DNA of 54,957 bases from JAKJEP01 sp964580995 (GTDB lineage Bacteria; Planctomycetota; Phycisphaerae; Sedimentisphaerales; SM23-30). Location of the stretch: positions 1-54,957 of the forward strand of contig CAZOMV010000029.1 in assembly GCA_964580995.1 (NCBI GenBank), in the 5' to 3' direction. Under the pieces are notes generated by a model that saw nothing but the letters and a program-made list of their open reading frames with translations, searched no databases and was not told where the DNA came from. The stretch's first letter is position 1. Each line of letters begins with the position of its first letter. This document shows positions 41,813 to 50,345 of this stretch, in pieces. The position numbers were made by a program, and so were the translations under genes.

Positions 41813-42724
41813 ATGGAACGCAGAGAATTTCTCAAGCTGGGCGTCGGGACGGTCTGTGGTTTTTCACTGGGGAAACTGGCTGGCTGTACCAGCGGGGAAA
41901 GGAACAGGATGAACACCAAATTGCCTTTCAAAATTTCGCTGGCGGAATGGTCCTTTCATCGCCGGCTCTTCGGCCAGAAGGGACCTGCCCTGGATCACCT
42001 GGATTTCGCCAAAACCGCCCATGATTTTGGGATCGAAGCCGTGGAATACTGCAATCCCTTTTTTATGGACAAGGCCCGGGACCAGGCGTATCTGGCCGAA
42101 ATGAAAAAGCGGGCGGACGAGTACGGGATCAGATCTCTGCTGATTATGTGTGATAACGAGGGCAATCTGGGCGATCCCGATGAAAAGCAGAGAATCCAGG
42201 CGGTGGAAAATCATTATAAATGGGTGGAGGCGGCCCGCTTCCTGGGCTGCCACTCAATCCGGGTCAATGCCTATTCCGACGGCACGTATGAAGAGCAGCT
42301 CAAGCTGGCGGCGGACGGGCTGCACCGCCTGGCGGAATTCGCCGCTCCCTTTGGCATTAATGTCATCGTAGAAAATCACGGGGGATTCTCCTCCAACGGC
42401 GCCTGGGTAGCGTCCGTGATGAAAACCGTCAATCTTCCCAATTGCGGCACCCTGCCAGACTTCGGCAATTTCGGTGAGTATGACCGTTATCAGGGCGTCA
42501 CCGACCTGATGCCCTTTGCCAAAGGCCTAAGCGCCAAGAGTTACGACTTTGACGCCGCGGGCAGCGAAATCAATACCGACTTTTATCGCATGTTGAAAAT
42601 CGTGGCCGAGGCGGGCTATTCGGGCTATGTGGGCATCGAATACGAAGGGGAGCATTTGAGCGAAGAGGACGGCGTCCGGGCCACCCGGGACCTGCTCCGG
42701 AAGATTCAAAACGAAATGTCATAA
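41813..42724 (+). CDS. Exported sugar phosphate isomerase/epimerase-like TIM barrel
   Basis: The 303-residue protein starts with a twin-arginine signal (RREFLKLGVG) that ends in a lipobox (LAGC), so it is probably a Tat-exported lipoprotein. The remainder is a xylose-isomerase-like TIM barrel (AP endonuclease 2 superfamily) with strands at ISLAEWS, IEAVEYCNPF, SLLIMCDNEG, HSIRVNAYSD, INVIVENHGG and YVGIEYEG; the Glu, His and Asp positions fit the divalent metal site of the family. It leads a three-gene run and is followed after 41 bases by the glycosidase-like gene. It most likely isomerises, epimerises or opens a sugar in the periplasm; the substrate is unknown. Confidence 0.85.
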   Translation: MERREFLKLGVGTVCGFSLGKLAGCTSGERNRMNTKLPFKISLAEWSFHRRLFGQKGPALDHLDFAKTAHDFGIEAVEYCNPFFMDKARDQAYLAEMKKRADEYGIRSLLIMCDNEGNLGDPDEKQRIQAVENHYKWVEAARFLGCHSIRVNAYSDGTYEEQLKLAADGLHRLAEFAAPFGINVIVENHGGFSSNGAWVASVMKTVNLPNCGTLPDFGNFGEYDRYQGVTDLMPFAKGLSAKSYDFDAAGSEINTDFYRMLKIVAEAGYSGYVGIEYEGEHLSEEDGVRATRDLLRKIQNEMS

Positions 42725-42765
42725 GAAGGAAACCATATTAGTAGATTACCAGCAAAGGAAAAACG

Positions 42766-45522
42766 ATGAAAAAACGAACCCTGTGGATGACAGCCGTAGT
42801 GTTATGGATGATGGCCGCTATCATAGGTGCAGCCGAAGGACAAGATTTATCTGCTGGGGTGGCGGATAAGAACCAACTGGACCGGATGGCCGGCCAGCCG
42901 GTGGACATTTCTCCCTGGTGCTATGAATGGCGGGCAGATCGCGCGGTTCAGCCCCAGCCGGAGGCCTGTTTCATCCCGCATCGCCTGGAGCGGATCGATA
43001 AGGTGTACCGGACAGCATTCTATGAAATGCCCCTCGACCAGCTACGAAGCGCCTGCTATGACATGCCCGATCTGATCACCCCGCTGCCCCCCCAGCCGAA
43101 AGGGCAATTGCTGGCGGGCCTGCTCTGGTCGGTGCGGATCTCGGATTATCAGGTGGAACTCGTCTGGCCGGCTGACCGGGACATTCCCGCACCGGAAACC
43201 GTGGAGGTCCGGGTGTATCCCACCGCCTTCGGCTGGTTCGGCTGGTGCAATGACGAAATCCTGGGCCAGCCCGAAGTCTCAGCCGACCGCCGGACCTGGA
43301 CCTACAACCATATCGGCGTTCCGGACATCCCCACCGTCGTTGGCCGGACCCACCGGCGCGGTACTGCCACGGAAATGGTCACCGTTTTCTGCGAAAATGA
43401 AAAGGCTCCTGTGCCGGCGATGCACCTGATCACCCCGACAGCCGGGACCTGGAAACGAATGGACGTGGAAATCGAATGGGGTTTCCAGCCAGACTCCGAT
43501 AAAGCTGATTTTGACGGCCGGCTCCAGTCCGATCTGAGCCTGATCGGCCCCGTTTCACCGCTGGCTGACGACAGACACGGGATCGCCCTGCCGCTGCTGT
43601 ACCTTCCCAGCGACCGTCGCGACCTGAACACACCCACCGTCATTTCCTCGATATTGTTTGACACCACCGGCCCCGGACCCGAGGTCCCTGCTCCCAATCT
43701 GGACAGCCGGGTAACCGTCTGGACCAAGGCCGGCGGATTCACCTTCCGCCCGATTGACCTGGAAAAAGGCCCCATCCTGATCCCGGAACACGGCATATTC
43801 ATCACCAAAGCCGGCAGCGGCCAGACCCCCCGCCAATTCATGGCGGAACTAAAGGCGAAAAACCTCAAGAGCATTCGCCAAATGGTCCGCGAACATCCCG
43901 AGGCGGCCTCCTGGGACGAACTGATGCAGCAGGTCCGCCTCTGGCAATGCCCGGCAGATACCGCCGTGCCGCCCTATCCCGACGTGGATAACCCGCCCAT
44001 GCAGGTGCAGCTTTCCGATACCCGCTGGACCGACGCCTGGCGCGCCGCCTCGAACCAGTTGAAAGGCAAGCATATGTGGGGCGGACTGGCCTTTGAAGTG
44101 GCCCGTGTCGCCCATGATATGGACATGGTCGGTCTGCACGAAGAGGCCGACAAGGTCTATCAGCATTTTCTGAACGGCCCGGGCGTAAAGCCCGACGGCG
44201 ACTTCACTGACGGCAACGGGGCTTTGGAATGGGCCACCAGCATGCGGTACGACATGGGCTACGTCCATGACGGCACCCACGCCTCCACCGGCCGGCTGCT
44301 CTTTGCGATGGCGGAACGCTACTTTCTGACCGGCGACAAAGAGTGGTTCCAGCGGCACCGGCTGCGGCTGCAGGCGGCGGCGGACTGGATCATCCGCCAG
44401 CGAAAACTGTACATGGTCAACTACCCCAATCGGGAAAATTTACTCGTGGCCGGCCTGATGCCTCCCTACATGCTGGGCGATTACGCCCTGCCCGCGTGTG
44501 ACTGGCGCTTTTACTACTGCGACAACGGTTTCTCTCTCCAGGGCTTGCAGCGTTTCGCCGATGCCCTGGCCGATTTCGATCCGGAGGCCGGTAAGAAATA
44601 CCAGGCCGAGGCGGAGGCCTTTCGCCAGGATATCCGGCGGGCCGTGGACCGGGAAGCCGCCCTTTCGCCGGTCCGGCTCGGACGCGACGGCTTATACCAC
44701 AGCTTCATTCCCCTGGCCGCCTATACCCGAGGACTGATGATGGCCTTGGAATTCCCTTCCGTCGGCCGTCCGCAGGGCGACGTGATCCTGGGTGCCCTGC
44801 CGCTGGCCGAGCCGTTTGCGGCGCTCGATGCCCAGGACCCCCGCATGATGGACACGCTGGATGTCATGGAAGAGGTAGGCACCTCCGCCGGTGCGATCCG
44901 GGAGTTGGAGAAGGCGAGGAAGGAGAAGGGCGCCTCCACCGACGACGCCTGGTTCTGGAAAAGCTATGGTTCCAGTCTGCCCAAAGCCTCGAACAATGCC
45001 AACATCTATCTGCTGCAGGACGACGTCCCCAATTTCCTGCGGTTCTGGATGAACTCCTATGCCTGCATGGTCGGCGCCAACGGCAAGATGTGGGAATGGG
45101 CCCAGTGGGGCGCCTACACCAACTGCGATGGCCCGGACAACGGCACCGCCGGCTGGTTCCTGGAGAACTTCCGCAACCTGCTGCTGATGGAGGAAGGGCA
45201 GTCCCTCTGGATCGCCCGCGGCACACCGCGTCCCTGGCTGGGACAGGGAAAGAAAATTTCGGTGCAAAACGCCCCGACCCACTTTGGCCCCCTGGCCTAC
45301 GAAATCGTTTCCGATGCGGATAACGGCAAAATCACGGCCACCGTCGAAATCCCCAGCCGCAACGCTCCCCAGAGCGTGATCGTGCGTTTCCGCCATTCCC
45401 AGGCCAAACCGATTAAAAGCGCAACCGTCAACGGCCAGCCGTGGGACAAGTTCAACCCCGACAAAGAAACCATCGAACTGACGGGCCTGACCGGAAAGGC
45501 CGTCGTAGTGGCCAGCTATTAA
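42766..45522 (+). CDS. Secreted glycoside-hydrolase-like protein with alpha/alpha barrel
   Basis: The 918-residue protein has a Sec signal peptide (MKKRTLWMTAVVLWMMAAIIG), an N-terminal beta-rich region (about 40-400), and a six-hairpin (alpha/alpha)6 barrel (about 430-800). Recognisable helix segments are WGGLAFEVARVAHDMDMVGLH, YHSFIPLAAYTRGLMMALEF-like and MWEWAQWGAYTNCDGPDNGTAG. A C-terminal beta domain (about 830-918) closes it. Acidic residues in FTDGNGALEWATSMRYDMG could be catalytic, but the exact GH family was not recognised. AAAGGA before the ATG supports the start. It lies between the isomerase-like and oxidoreductase genes, consistent with stepwise periplasmic breakdown of a glycoside. 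Confidence 0.7.
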   Translation: MKKRTLWMTAVVLWMMAAIIGAAEGQDLSAGVADKNQLDRMAGQPVDISPWCYEWRADRAVQPQPEACFIPHRLERIDKVYRTAFYEMPLDQLRSACYDMPDLITPLPPQPKGQLLAGLLWSVRISDYQVELVWPADRDIPAPETVEVRVYPTAFGWFGWCNDEILGQPEVSADRRTWTYNHIGVPDIPTVVGRTHRRGTATEMVTVFCENEKAPVPAMHLITPTAGTWKRMDVEIEWGFQPDSDKADFDGRLQSDLSLIGPVSPLADDRHGIALPLLYLPSDRRDLNTPTVISSILFDTTGPGPEVPAPNLDSRVTVWTKAGGFTFRPIDLEKGPILIPEHGIFITKAGSGQTPRQFMAELKAKNLKSIRQMVREHPEAASWDELMQQVRLWQCPADTAVPPYPDVDNPPMQVQLSDTRWTDAWRAASNQLKGKHMWGGLAFEVARVAHDMDMVGLHEEADKVYQHFLNGPGVKPDGDFTDGNGALEWATSMRYDMGYVHDGTHASTGRLLFAMAERYFLTGDKEWFQRHRLRLQAAADWIIRQRKLYMVNYPNRENLLVAGLMPPYMLGDYALPACDWRFYYCDNGFSLQGLQRFADALADFDPEAGKKYQAEAEAFRQDIRRAVDREAALSPVRLGRDGLYHSFIPLAAYTRGLMMALEFPSVGRPQGDVILGALPLAEPFAALDAQDPRMMDTLDVMEEVGTSAGAIRELEKARKEKGASTDDAWFWKSYGSSLPKASNNANIYLLQDDVPNFLRFWMNSYACMVGANGKMWEWAQWGAYTNCDGPDNGTAGWFLENFRNLLLMEEGQSLWIARGTPRPWLGQGKKISVQNAPTHFGPLAYEIVSDADNGKITATVEIPSRNAPQSVIVRFRHSQAKPIKSATVNGQPWDKFNPDKETIELTGLTGKAVVVASY

Positions 45523-45570
45523 CTATAGACCTGATAATCACAGGATTTTGATAAAAGAAAGGATCATTTC

Positions 45571-46953
45571 ATGAAAGACGAAAAAAAGATTTCCCGGCGT
45601 GACTTTCTCGGCGCCGCCGCGGTCTCGGCTGCGGCCTTCACCTATGTCCCCAAACGGGTACTGGGCCAAAACGACCAGCCCTCCGCCAACAACAAACTCA
45701 ACATTGCCGCCATCGGCGTCGGCGGCATGGGCGGCTCGAATCTCAAGGCCGTCAATATGGAAAATATCGTGGCCCTCTGCGACGTGGATGACGCCTACGC
45801 CGCCAACACCTTCAACACCTACCCGGACGCCAAAAAATACAAGGACTTCCGGGAAATGCTGGAGAAGGAAAACAAGAACATCGACGCCGTCATCATCGCC
45901 ACCCCCGATCACACCCACGCCGTCATCGCCATGGCGTGCATCAAAATGGGCAAGCATGTCTATGTGCAGAAGCCCATGGCCTACGATGTGTTTGAAGCCC
46001 GCAAGCTCACCGAGGCCGCCCGCCAGTACAAGGTTATGAGCCAAATGGGCAATCAGGGACATTCCGGCGACGGCGCCCGCTTGATTTGTGAATGGATCCA
46101 GGCCGGAGCTATCGGCCCCGTGCGCCATGTGCACGCCTGGACCAACCGCCCCGTCTGGCCGCAGGGCGTGGAAGTCGAACGGCCCGCGGAAACCCCGGCC
46201 GTACCGGATACCCTCGACTGGGACCGCTGGCTGGGCCCGGCCCCCTACCGCCCCTATCACCCCACCTATCTGCCGGCGAGCTGGCGGGCCTGGAGCGATT
46301 TCGGCACCGGCTCCCTCGGCGATCTGGGCTGCCACATCCTCGACCCGGTCTTCTGGTCCCTGAAACTGAAATACCCCACCGTCGTGGAAGCCTGCATCTC
46401 CACCTACTGGGACGGCTTCTGGCATAAAAAGGAATGGACGCAGGAAAGCTTCCCCCGCTCCACCATCGTCCGTTATCAGTTTCCCGAACGGGACGGCATG
46501 CCCGCCGTCAAGGTGGACTGGTACGACGGCGGCATGATGCCCCCCCGCCCCGATGACCTGGAAGAAGGCCGCCAGATGGGCGACAGCGACGGCGGCGTCA
46601 TTTTCGAAGGCGATAACGGCAAGCTCATGTGCGGCTGCTATGGCCTGAATCCGCGTCTCTTTCCGGAAACGAAGATGAAAGAATTCAAACGTCCCGACCC
46701 CAGCATCCCCCGCATTCCCGACGGCTCCGGCGGCCACGAAAAAGACTGGGTCCGCGCCTGCAAGGACGGCAAACCCTCCAGCACCAATTTCGATTACGCC
46801 GGCCCGCTGACCGAAATGGTCGTCATGGGCAACCTGGCCATCCGCAACCCCGATCAGCGGCTCCTGTGGGACGGCAAAAACATGAAGTTCACCAACTCGG
46901 AAACCGCCAACCAGTTCGTCCACCGCACCTACCGCGAAGGCTGGTCCCTCTAA
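45571..46953 (+). CDS. Tat-exported Gfo/Idh/MocA-family oxidoreductase (first copy)
   Basis: The 460-residue protein starts with a twin-arginine signal (SRRDFLGAAAVSAAAF) and ends its leader near VLGQN. The N-terminal Rossmann domain shows AAIGVGGMGGSN and the ATPDHTHA loop; the position usually EKP reads QKPM, the form common in this exported subgroup. The substrate domain carries GTGSLGDLGCHILD, with the His expected near the active site, and a C-terminal HRTYREGWSL. Members oxidise or epimerise sugars with tightly held NAD(P). AAAGGA seven bases before the ATG supports the start. It closes the three-gene run and is followed by a strong terminator. A second copy lies at 50346-51683. Confidence 0.92.
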   Translation: MKDEKKISRRDFLGAAAVSAAAFTYVPKRVLGQNDQPSANNKLNIAAIGVGGMGGSNLKAVNMENIVALCDVDDAYAANTFNTYPDAKKYKDFREMLEKENKNIDAVIIATPDHTHAVIAMACIKMGKHVYVQKPMAYDVFEARKLTEAARQYKVMSQMGNQGHSGDGARLICEWIQAGAIGPVRHVHAWTNRPVWPQGVEVERPAETPAVPDTLDWDRWLGPAPYRPYHPTYLPASWRAWSDFGTGSLGDLGCHILDPVFWSLKLKYPTVVEACISTYWDGFWHKKEWTQESFPRSTIVRYQFPERDGMPAVKVDWYDGGMMPPRPDDLEEGRQMGDSDGGVIFEGDNGKLMCGCYGLNPRLFPETKMKEFKRPDPSIPRIPDGSGGHEKDWVRACKDGKPSSTNFDYAGPLTEMVVMGNLAIRNPDQRLLWDGKNMKFTNSETANQFVHRTYREGWSL

Positions 46954-46989
46954 CCGCCTTTTTGCCCATTTTAAACCGGCAAAATCCTC

Positions 46990-47024
46990 TCCCCTTCCCC
47001 ATCCGGAGAAGGGGATTTTTTTTT
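46990..47024 (+). terminator. Terminator of the exported carbohydrate cluster
   Basis: Stem TCCCCTTC/GAAGGGGA with a 10-base loop, followed by nine T residues, about 35 bases after the oxidoreductase stop codon. Confidence 0.9.
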
Positions 47025-47174
47025 GCAAAAAGACAAAAAAAATTCTAACCTCGACTGGGCAGTCCGGTCTAATAAGCGGCTTCCGGATTATAGCCGGCGG
47101 ACACCATACCTCACCGGATGCCGTTTCTGAAAAAAAGTTCATCCTATCTATCCCTCGGATAGGTTTATGCGCTT

Positions 47175-47225
47175 CCGAACGCCACCCCCACCTTCTGACT
47201 ACGCTTTCCGGGCGGTGGCGTTCGG
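47175..47225. terminator. Long hairpin before the MFS gene end
   Basis: A perfect 12-bp stem CCGAACGCCACC/GGTGGCGTTCGG encloses a 27-base loop and is followed by CGTTTT on the plus strand. It lies downstream of both convergent transcription units (the cluster from the left and the MFS gene from the right) and may stop either. The T tract is short, so it is a weaker candidate than the one at 46990. Confidence 0.55.
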
Positions 47226-47286
47226 CGTTTTAACCTCCCAATACCAATCCTGCCTTCGATCAGACGTTTTTTTCCGCTTTGCCCCG

Positions 47287-48567
47287 TCATCCGTCTGCTT
47301 TCCCCCGGGTTAGCACCAATATCAATCGGGCCGCCAACCCATACCCGGCAATCTGGATCGCCATCGGCAGCGCCGTTCCGTCATGGAACACCCCCACCAG
47401 TGCCCCGCCAGCCGCTCCCAGCATAAACTGCAAGACCCCCAGCAGGGCCGACGCACTGCCGGCCTCCGCCGCGAAAGGCTGCATAACCACGGCGGTGGCA
47501 TTGGGAAATATCACCCCCAGCGAGGCAATACACACAAACAGCAGCCCGAAAAAAGGCACAAACCCGCCCCACCCCGTCCAGGCAGATCCCACCAGCAGCA
47601 CCGCCGCCAGCAGATTGAGCCATAATCCCTTCCGCAAAAGCTGCTCCGCACTGAACCGCCGCAGCAGCCAGCGGTTCGACTGGCCGCCGATATACAGCCC
47701 GATCGAATTGGTGGCAAACAGGAAGCCGAAATAGGCCACCGGCACCCCGAATAATTCAATAAAAATAAACGAAGAATTGGCAATATAGGTAAACAGGATC
47801 CCCGACGTACACCCGATAGCTAGGGCCGGCCCGAAAAAGCGGCGATCCACCAGAATCCGGCCATATCCCCGCAACACCTCCGCCAGATGTCCCCGCACCC
47901 GGTTTTCCCGCGCCAGGGTCTCCGGGATAATCCGAAAAACCCCGATCATACACAGGCAGCCGAACCCCGTGATCACCCAGAAAATGACCCGCCAATGCGC
48001 ATACGTCACCAAAAAGCTGCCCAGGAAGGGCGAGACAATCGGCCCGATCCCCCCGACAATCATCATCATCGAATAGAACCGGGCCGCCTCGTTGGCCTCA
48101 AACAAGTCCCGGACAATGGCACGGGAGATCACCACCCCCGCCGAGCCGCCCAACCCCATGAAAAACCGGGCTGCAATCAGCGTATGAATCGAATGTGTAC
48201 CGGCACAAACCACCGCCGCCGCCGTGAACAGCAGGTAGCCGGCCAGCAGCGGCCGCCGCCGCCCCACATGATCGCTGAGCGTTCCCCAAAAGATCTGCCC
48301 CACCCCCAGCCCCAGCAGGAAAATCGCCAGCGTAATCTGCACCATCCCCAGGCTGGTCCCCAGCTCCTGCGCCATCCGCGAAAACGCCGATAGATACATA
48401 TCAATCGCAAACGGCCCGCAAATGGACAACGCCCCCAAAATCCACGCCAGCTTCCGCGCCAATGCCGGCGCAGGAGCCGTTTTCGCCTGTGGAACCCCTG
48501 CCTCAACGGATGGAGTAGCATTAGACAACGGTGTCATATTATCATTGGACTGTATCTGCCGAGGCAT
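47287..48567 (-). CDS. MFS drug efflux transporter, Bcr/CflA family
   Basis: The 426-residue protein has 12 hydrophobic segments and the layout of Bcr/CflA-type multidrug transporters (proton-driven export of drugs such as bicyclomycin and chloramphenicol, or sulfonamides). The family signature FAIDMYLSAFSRMAQELG sits in the first helix and loop, followed by FLLGLGVGQIFWGTLSDHVGRRRPLL, which is the conserved motif A region. The N-terminal 35 residues (Ala/Pro/Thr-rich) are unusual and may indicate a start at the second methionine (11 residues later). No clear ribosome binding site; AGGA lies 14 bases upstream of the first ATG. It stands alone between the carbohydrate cluster and a DUF3592 gene. 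Confidence 0.88.
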   Translation of the reverse strand: MPRQIQSNDNMTPLSNATPSVEAGVPQAKTAPAPALARKLAWILGALSICGPFAIDMYLSAFSRMAQELGTSLGMVQITLAIFLLGLGVGQIFWGTLSDHVGRRRPLLAGYLLFTAAAVVCAGTHSIHTLIAARFFMGLGGSAGVVISRAIVRDLFEANEAARFYSMMMIVGGIGPIVSPFLGSFLVTYAHWRVIFWVITGFGCLCMIGVFRIIPETLARENRVRGHLAEVLRGYGRILVDRRFFGPALAIGCTSGILFTYIANSSFIFIELFGVPVAYFGFLFATNSIGLYIGGQSNRWLLRRFSAEQLLRKGLWLNLLAAVLLVGSAWTGWGGFVPFFGLLFVCIASLGVIFPNATAVVMQPFAAEAGSASALLGVLQFMLGAAGGALVGVFHDGTALPMAIQIAGYGLAARLILVLTRGKADG

Positions 48568-48631
48568 AGTTTTTTATTGTATCCTATTAAAGCAAATGGT
48601 CAATCCCAAACCATCCGTACTCTTTAATTTT

Positions 48632-49108
48632 TCAACTATGCATAATCTGATGAACCGCTAAAACCAGAAAAAGAATGCAGAAACCAAAAACAAACCCATA
48701 TAGAAATATCGGATAGAAACATTCCGATGAAAATCCAGATTCCAATAATGCACAGTCAGGATAGTCGGGATCATAAAAGACAAGAACTGGTTTCCCAACC
48801 GGATACTTATTTACCATATTTTGAGCACCCGCTTGTGTAAAATACCGAAACGCTCCAGACCGTACAGTCCGGCTATAGTATTCTTTTTCATCGATTTTAT
48901 AAACATAGGCAATGGAATAATGATAACCAGGTAATCCATTACAATCTTTATTTTTAACAATATGCGAATCAGTGATACTACCTTGTATAGTGGACCAATG
49001 CCGGCTTTCAAAAGCAGTTGATAGTGTAATGTAAACCCATAGGGCAAATGGAAGACTGAGTAGGATAAAAAATATCGCACAGATAATAAATATCGCCATT
49101 ATCAACAA
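48632..49108 (-). CDS. DUF3592-type membrane protein
   Basis: The 158-residue protein has an N-terminal and a C-terminal membrane helix (about residues 3-28 and 130-152) around an exposed beta domain with SRHWSTIQGSITDSHI, AYVYKIDEKEYYSRTV and GKPVLVFYDPDYPDCALLE, the pattern of DUF3592. Function is unknown. The frame starts at a TTG placed eight bases after AGGAG; an ATG three codons on is possible. It is AT-rich compared with the flanking genes. About 65 bases separate its stop from the MFS start, so the two may be co-transcribed leftward. Confidence 0.72.
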   Translation of the reverse strand: MLIMAIFIICAIFFILLSLPFALWVYITLSTAFESRHWSTIQGSITDSHIVKNKDCNGLPGYHYSIAYVYKIDEKEYYSRTVRSGAFRYFTQAGAQNMVNKYPVGKPVLVFYDPDYPDCALLESGFSSECFYPIFLYGFVFGFCILFLVLAVHQIMHS

Positions 49109-49333
49109 TAAGAAATCTCCTAAAGAGGAGTAGTATTATTCTGATTCAATGTCATTACATATATTTTCATAGTAGTCATCCAAAAGGAATTGTCAATTTT
49201 AAATAGGTGCGGTACGGTCTCCCCCCCCTGTTTACTGCTATGAATAGGAAGCGAACATCGAGTGCATTAAAATATTTTATTAGTACCCAGAGGCCTTCCG
49301 GTACGGGATAGCGGAATTGCCGAACCTACGAGT
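49109..49333. other. Intergenic gap
   Basis: No gene, repeat or promoter was recognised in this 225-base AT-rich stretch. Confidence 0.5.
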
Positions 49334-50341
49334 CTATTTTTCCAGAGCGGGGCGGAAGATTAGATCGCAAATTACCATGCGGTGGTCGGAGCTGGAGCAG
49401 GGCCGGGAACGGACGGAGACCGGCTGGAAATGGCGGCTGAGCCAGATCTGGTCGATACGCAAGAGCGGCAGGGATTCTATGATGGTATTTCCCAAGCCGA
49501 CTCCCGCCGCTTGAAAGCTGTCGCGGAAGTGTGGTTTGAGGCGGTCGAACACCCCGCTAGCGGCTGGGGCGTTGAAATCCCCGCCGAGAATCACCGGCCC
49601 ATCGAACGAAATCTCCTGTAAAATCTTCTCTATTTCCTGCCGGCGGAATAACCGGTTTGTATAGTGATTCCGCCAGCAGGCAGGGAAAAATAGATTCATG
49701 CCAATTTCCGCTGGAGACAGACGCACATTGACTACTTGAAGGGAGGGCATACGGGATATAGTTACCAAAGCTTTCGAGATGAATATCCGGTTATCATGGG
49801 CGACCGGAAGCTGCTCTATATCGCCAGTTACAACAATCGGGGTGTCGATATAATCCTGCGTGAAATGATTCGAGAGACCCTGTTTTTCCAGTACCGCAAG
49901 CAATTCCTTCCTGCCCGGCGGCTCCTGTAATAAAAGGATATCAGGCTCAAATTCCAGGGCGGTCTCCATCGCTTCCGGCTGGCTGTTACAGTTGAGAGAG
50001 ATGACGCGCAGGGCCTGGCCATTTTTCCGGGCGGTCTGCCAGGTGTCCTGTGAAAGCCACAGACTGCGCGGGAAACTTGTCACCTGCTCGACAAAAACCA
50101 TGAGAAAGATTAACCAGGCGATGGTCAGACCCAAGGCAAATCGTTTCTTCCAAAAACCGGCCAGCAGGATTAATATGCCCGCCGGCAGAATCCAGAACCA
50201 CGGCGGATAGATCGTCAGAGCGGCAAACCGATCCGGCTGGAAACCGTAGCACAGGCTCAGTGTCAGTACCATAACAGAACCGATACCAAACGATATTTTG
50301 CCGCGCCGGGTTTGTATATTTCGTTTGGTACAGACCGTCAT
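49334..50341 (-). CDS. Membrane-anchored EEP family phosphodiesterase (second copy)
   Basis: The 335-residue protein has an N-terminal pair or triple of membrane helices (about 15-90, LTIYPPWFWILPAGILILLA) and an EEP domain with LRVISLNCNSQPEA, DILLLQEPPG (metal-binding Glu), ILGGDFNAPA and SSDHRMVICDL (catalytic His). It resembles the gene at 20535 in design, but sequence identity is low, so it is a separate branch. The ATG lies five bases after the stop of the upstream oxidoreductase gene, with no ribosome binding site of its own, suggesting coupled translation. Substrate unknown; a role in phospholipid, nucleic acid or phosphodiester-sugar metabolism would fit the family. Confidence 0.82.
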   Translation of the reverse strand: MTVCTKRNIQTRRGKISFGIGSVMVLTLSLCYGFQPDRFAALTIYPPWFWILPAGILILLAGFWKKRFALGLTIAWLIFLMVFVEQVTSFPRSLWLSQDTWQTARKNGQALRVISLNCNSQPEAMETALEFEPDILLLQEPPGRKELLAVLEKQGLSNHFTQDYIDTPIVVTGDIEQLPVAHDNRIFISKALVTISRMPSLQVVNVRLSPAEIGMNLFFPACWRNHYTNRLFRRQEIEKILQEISFDGPVILGGDFNAPAASGVFDRLKPHFRDSFQAAGVGLGNTIIESLPLLRIDQIWLSRHFQPVSVRSRPCSSSDHRMVICDLIFRPALEK

Positions 50342-50345
50342 AGCA

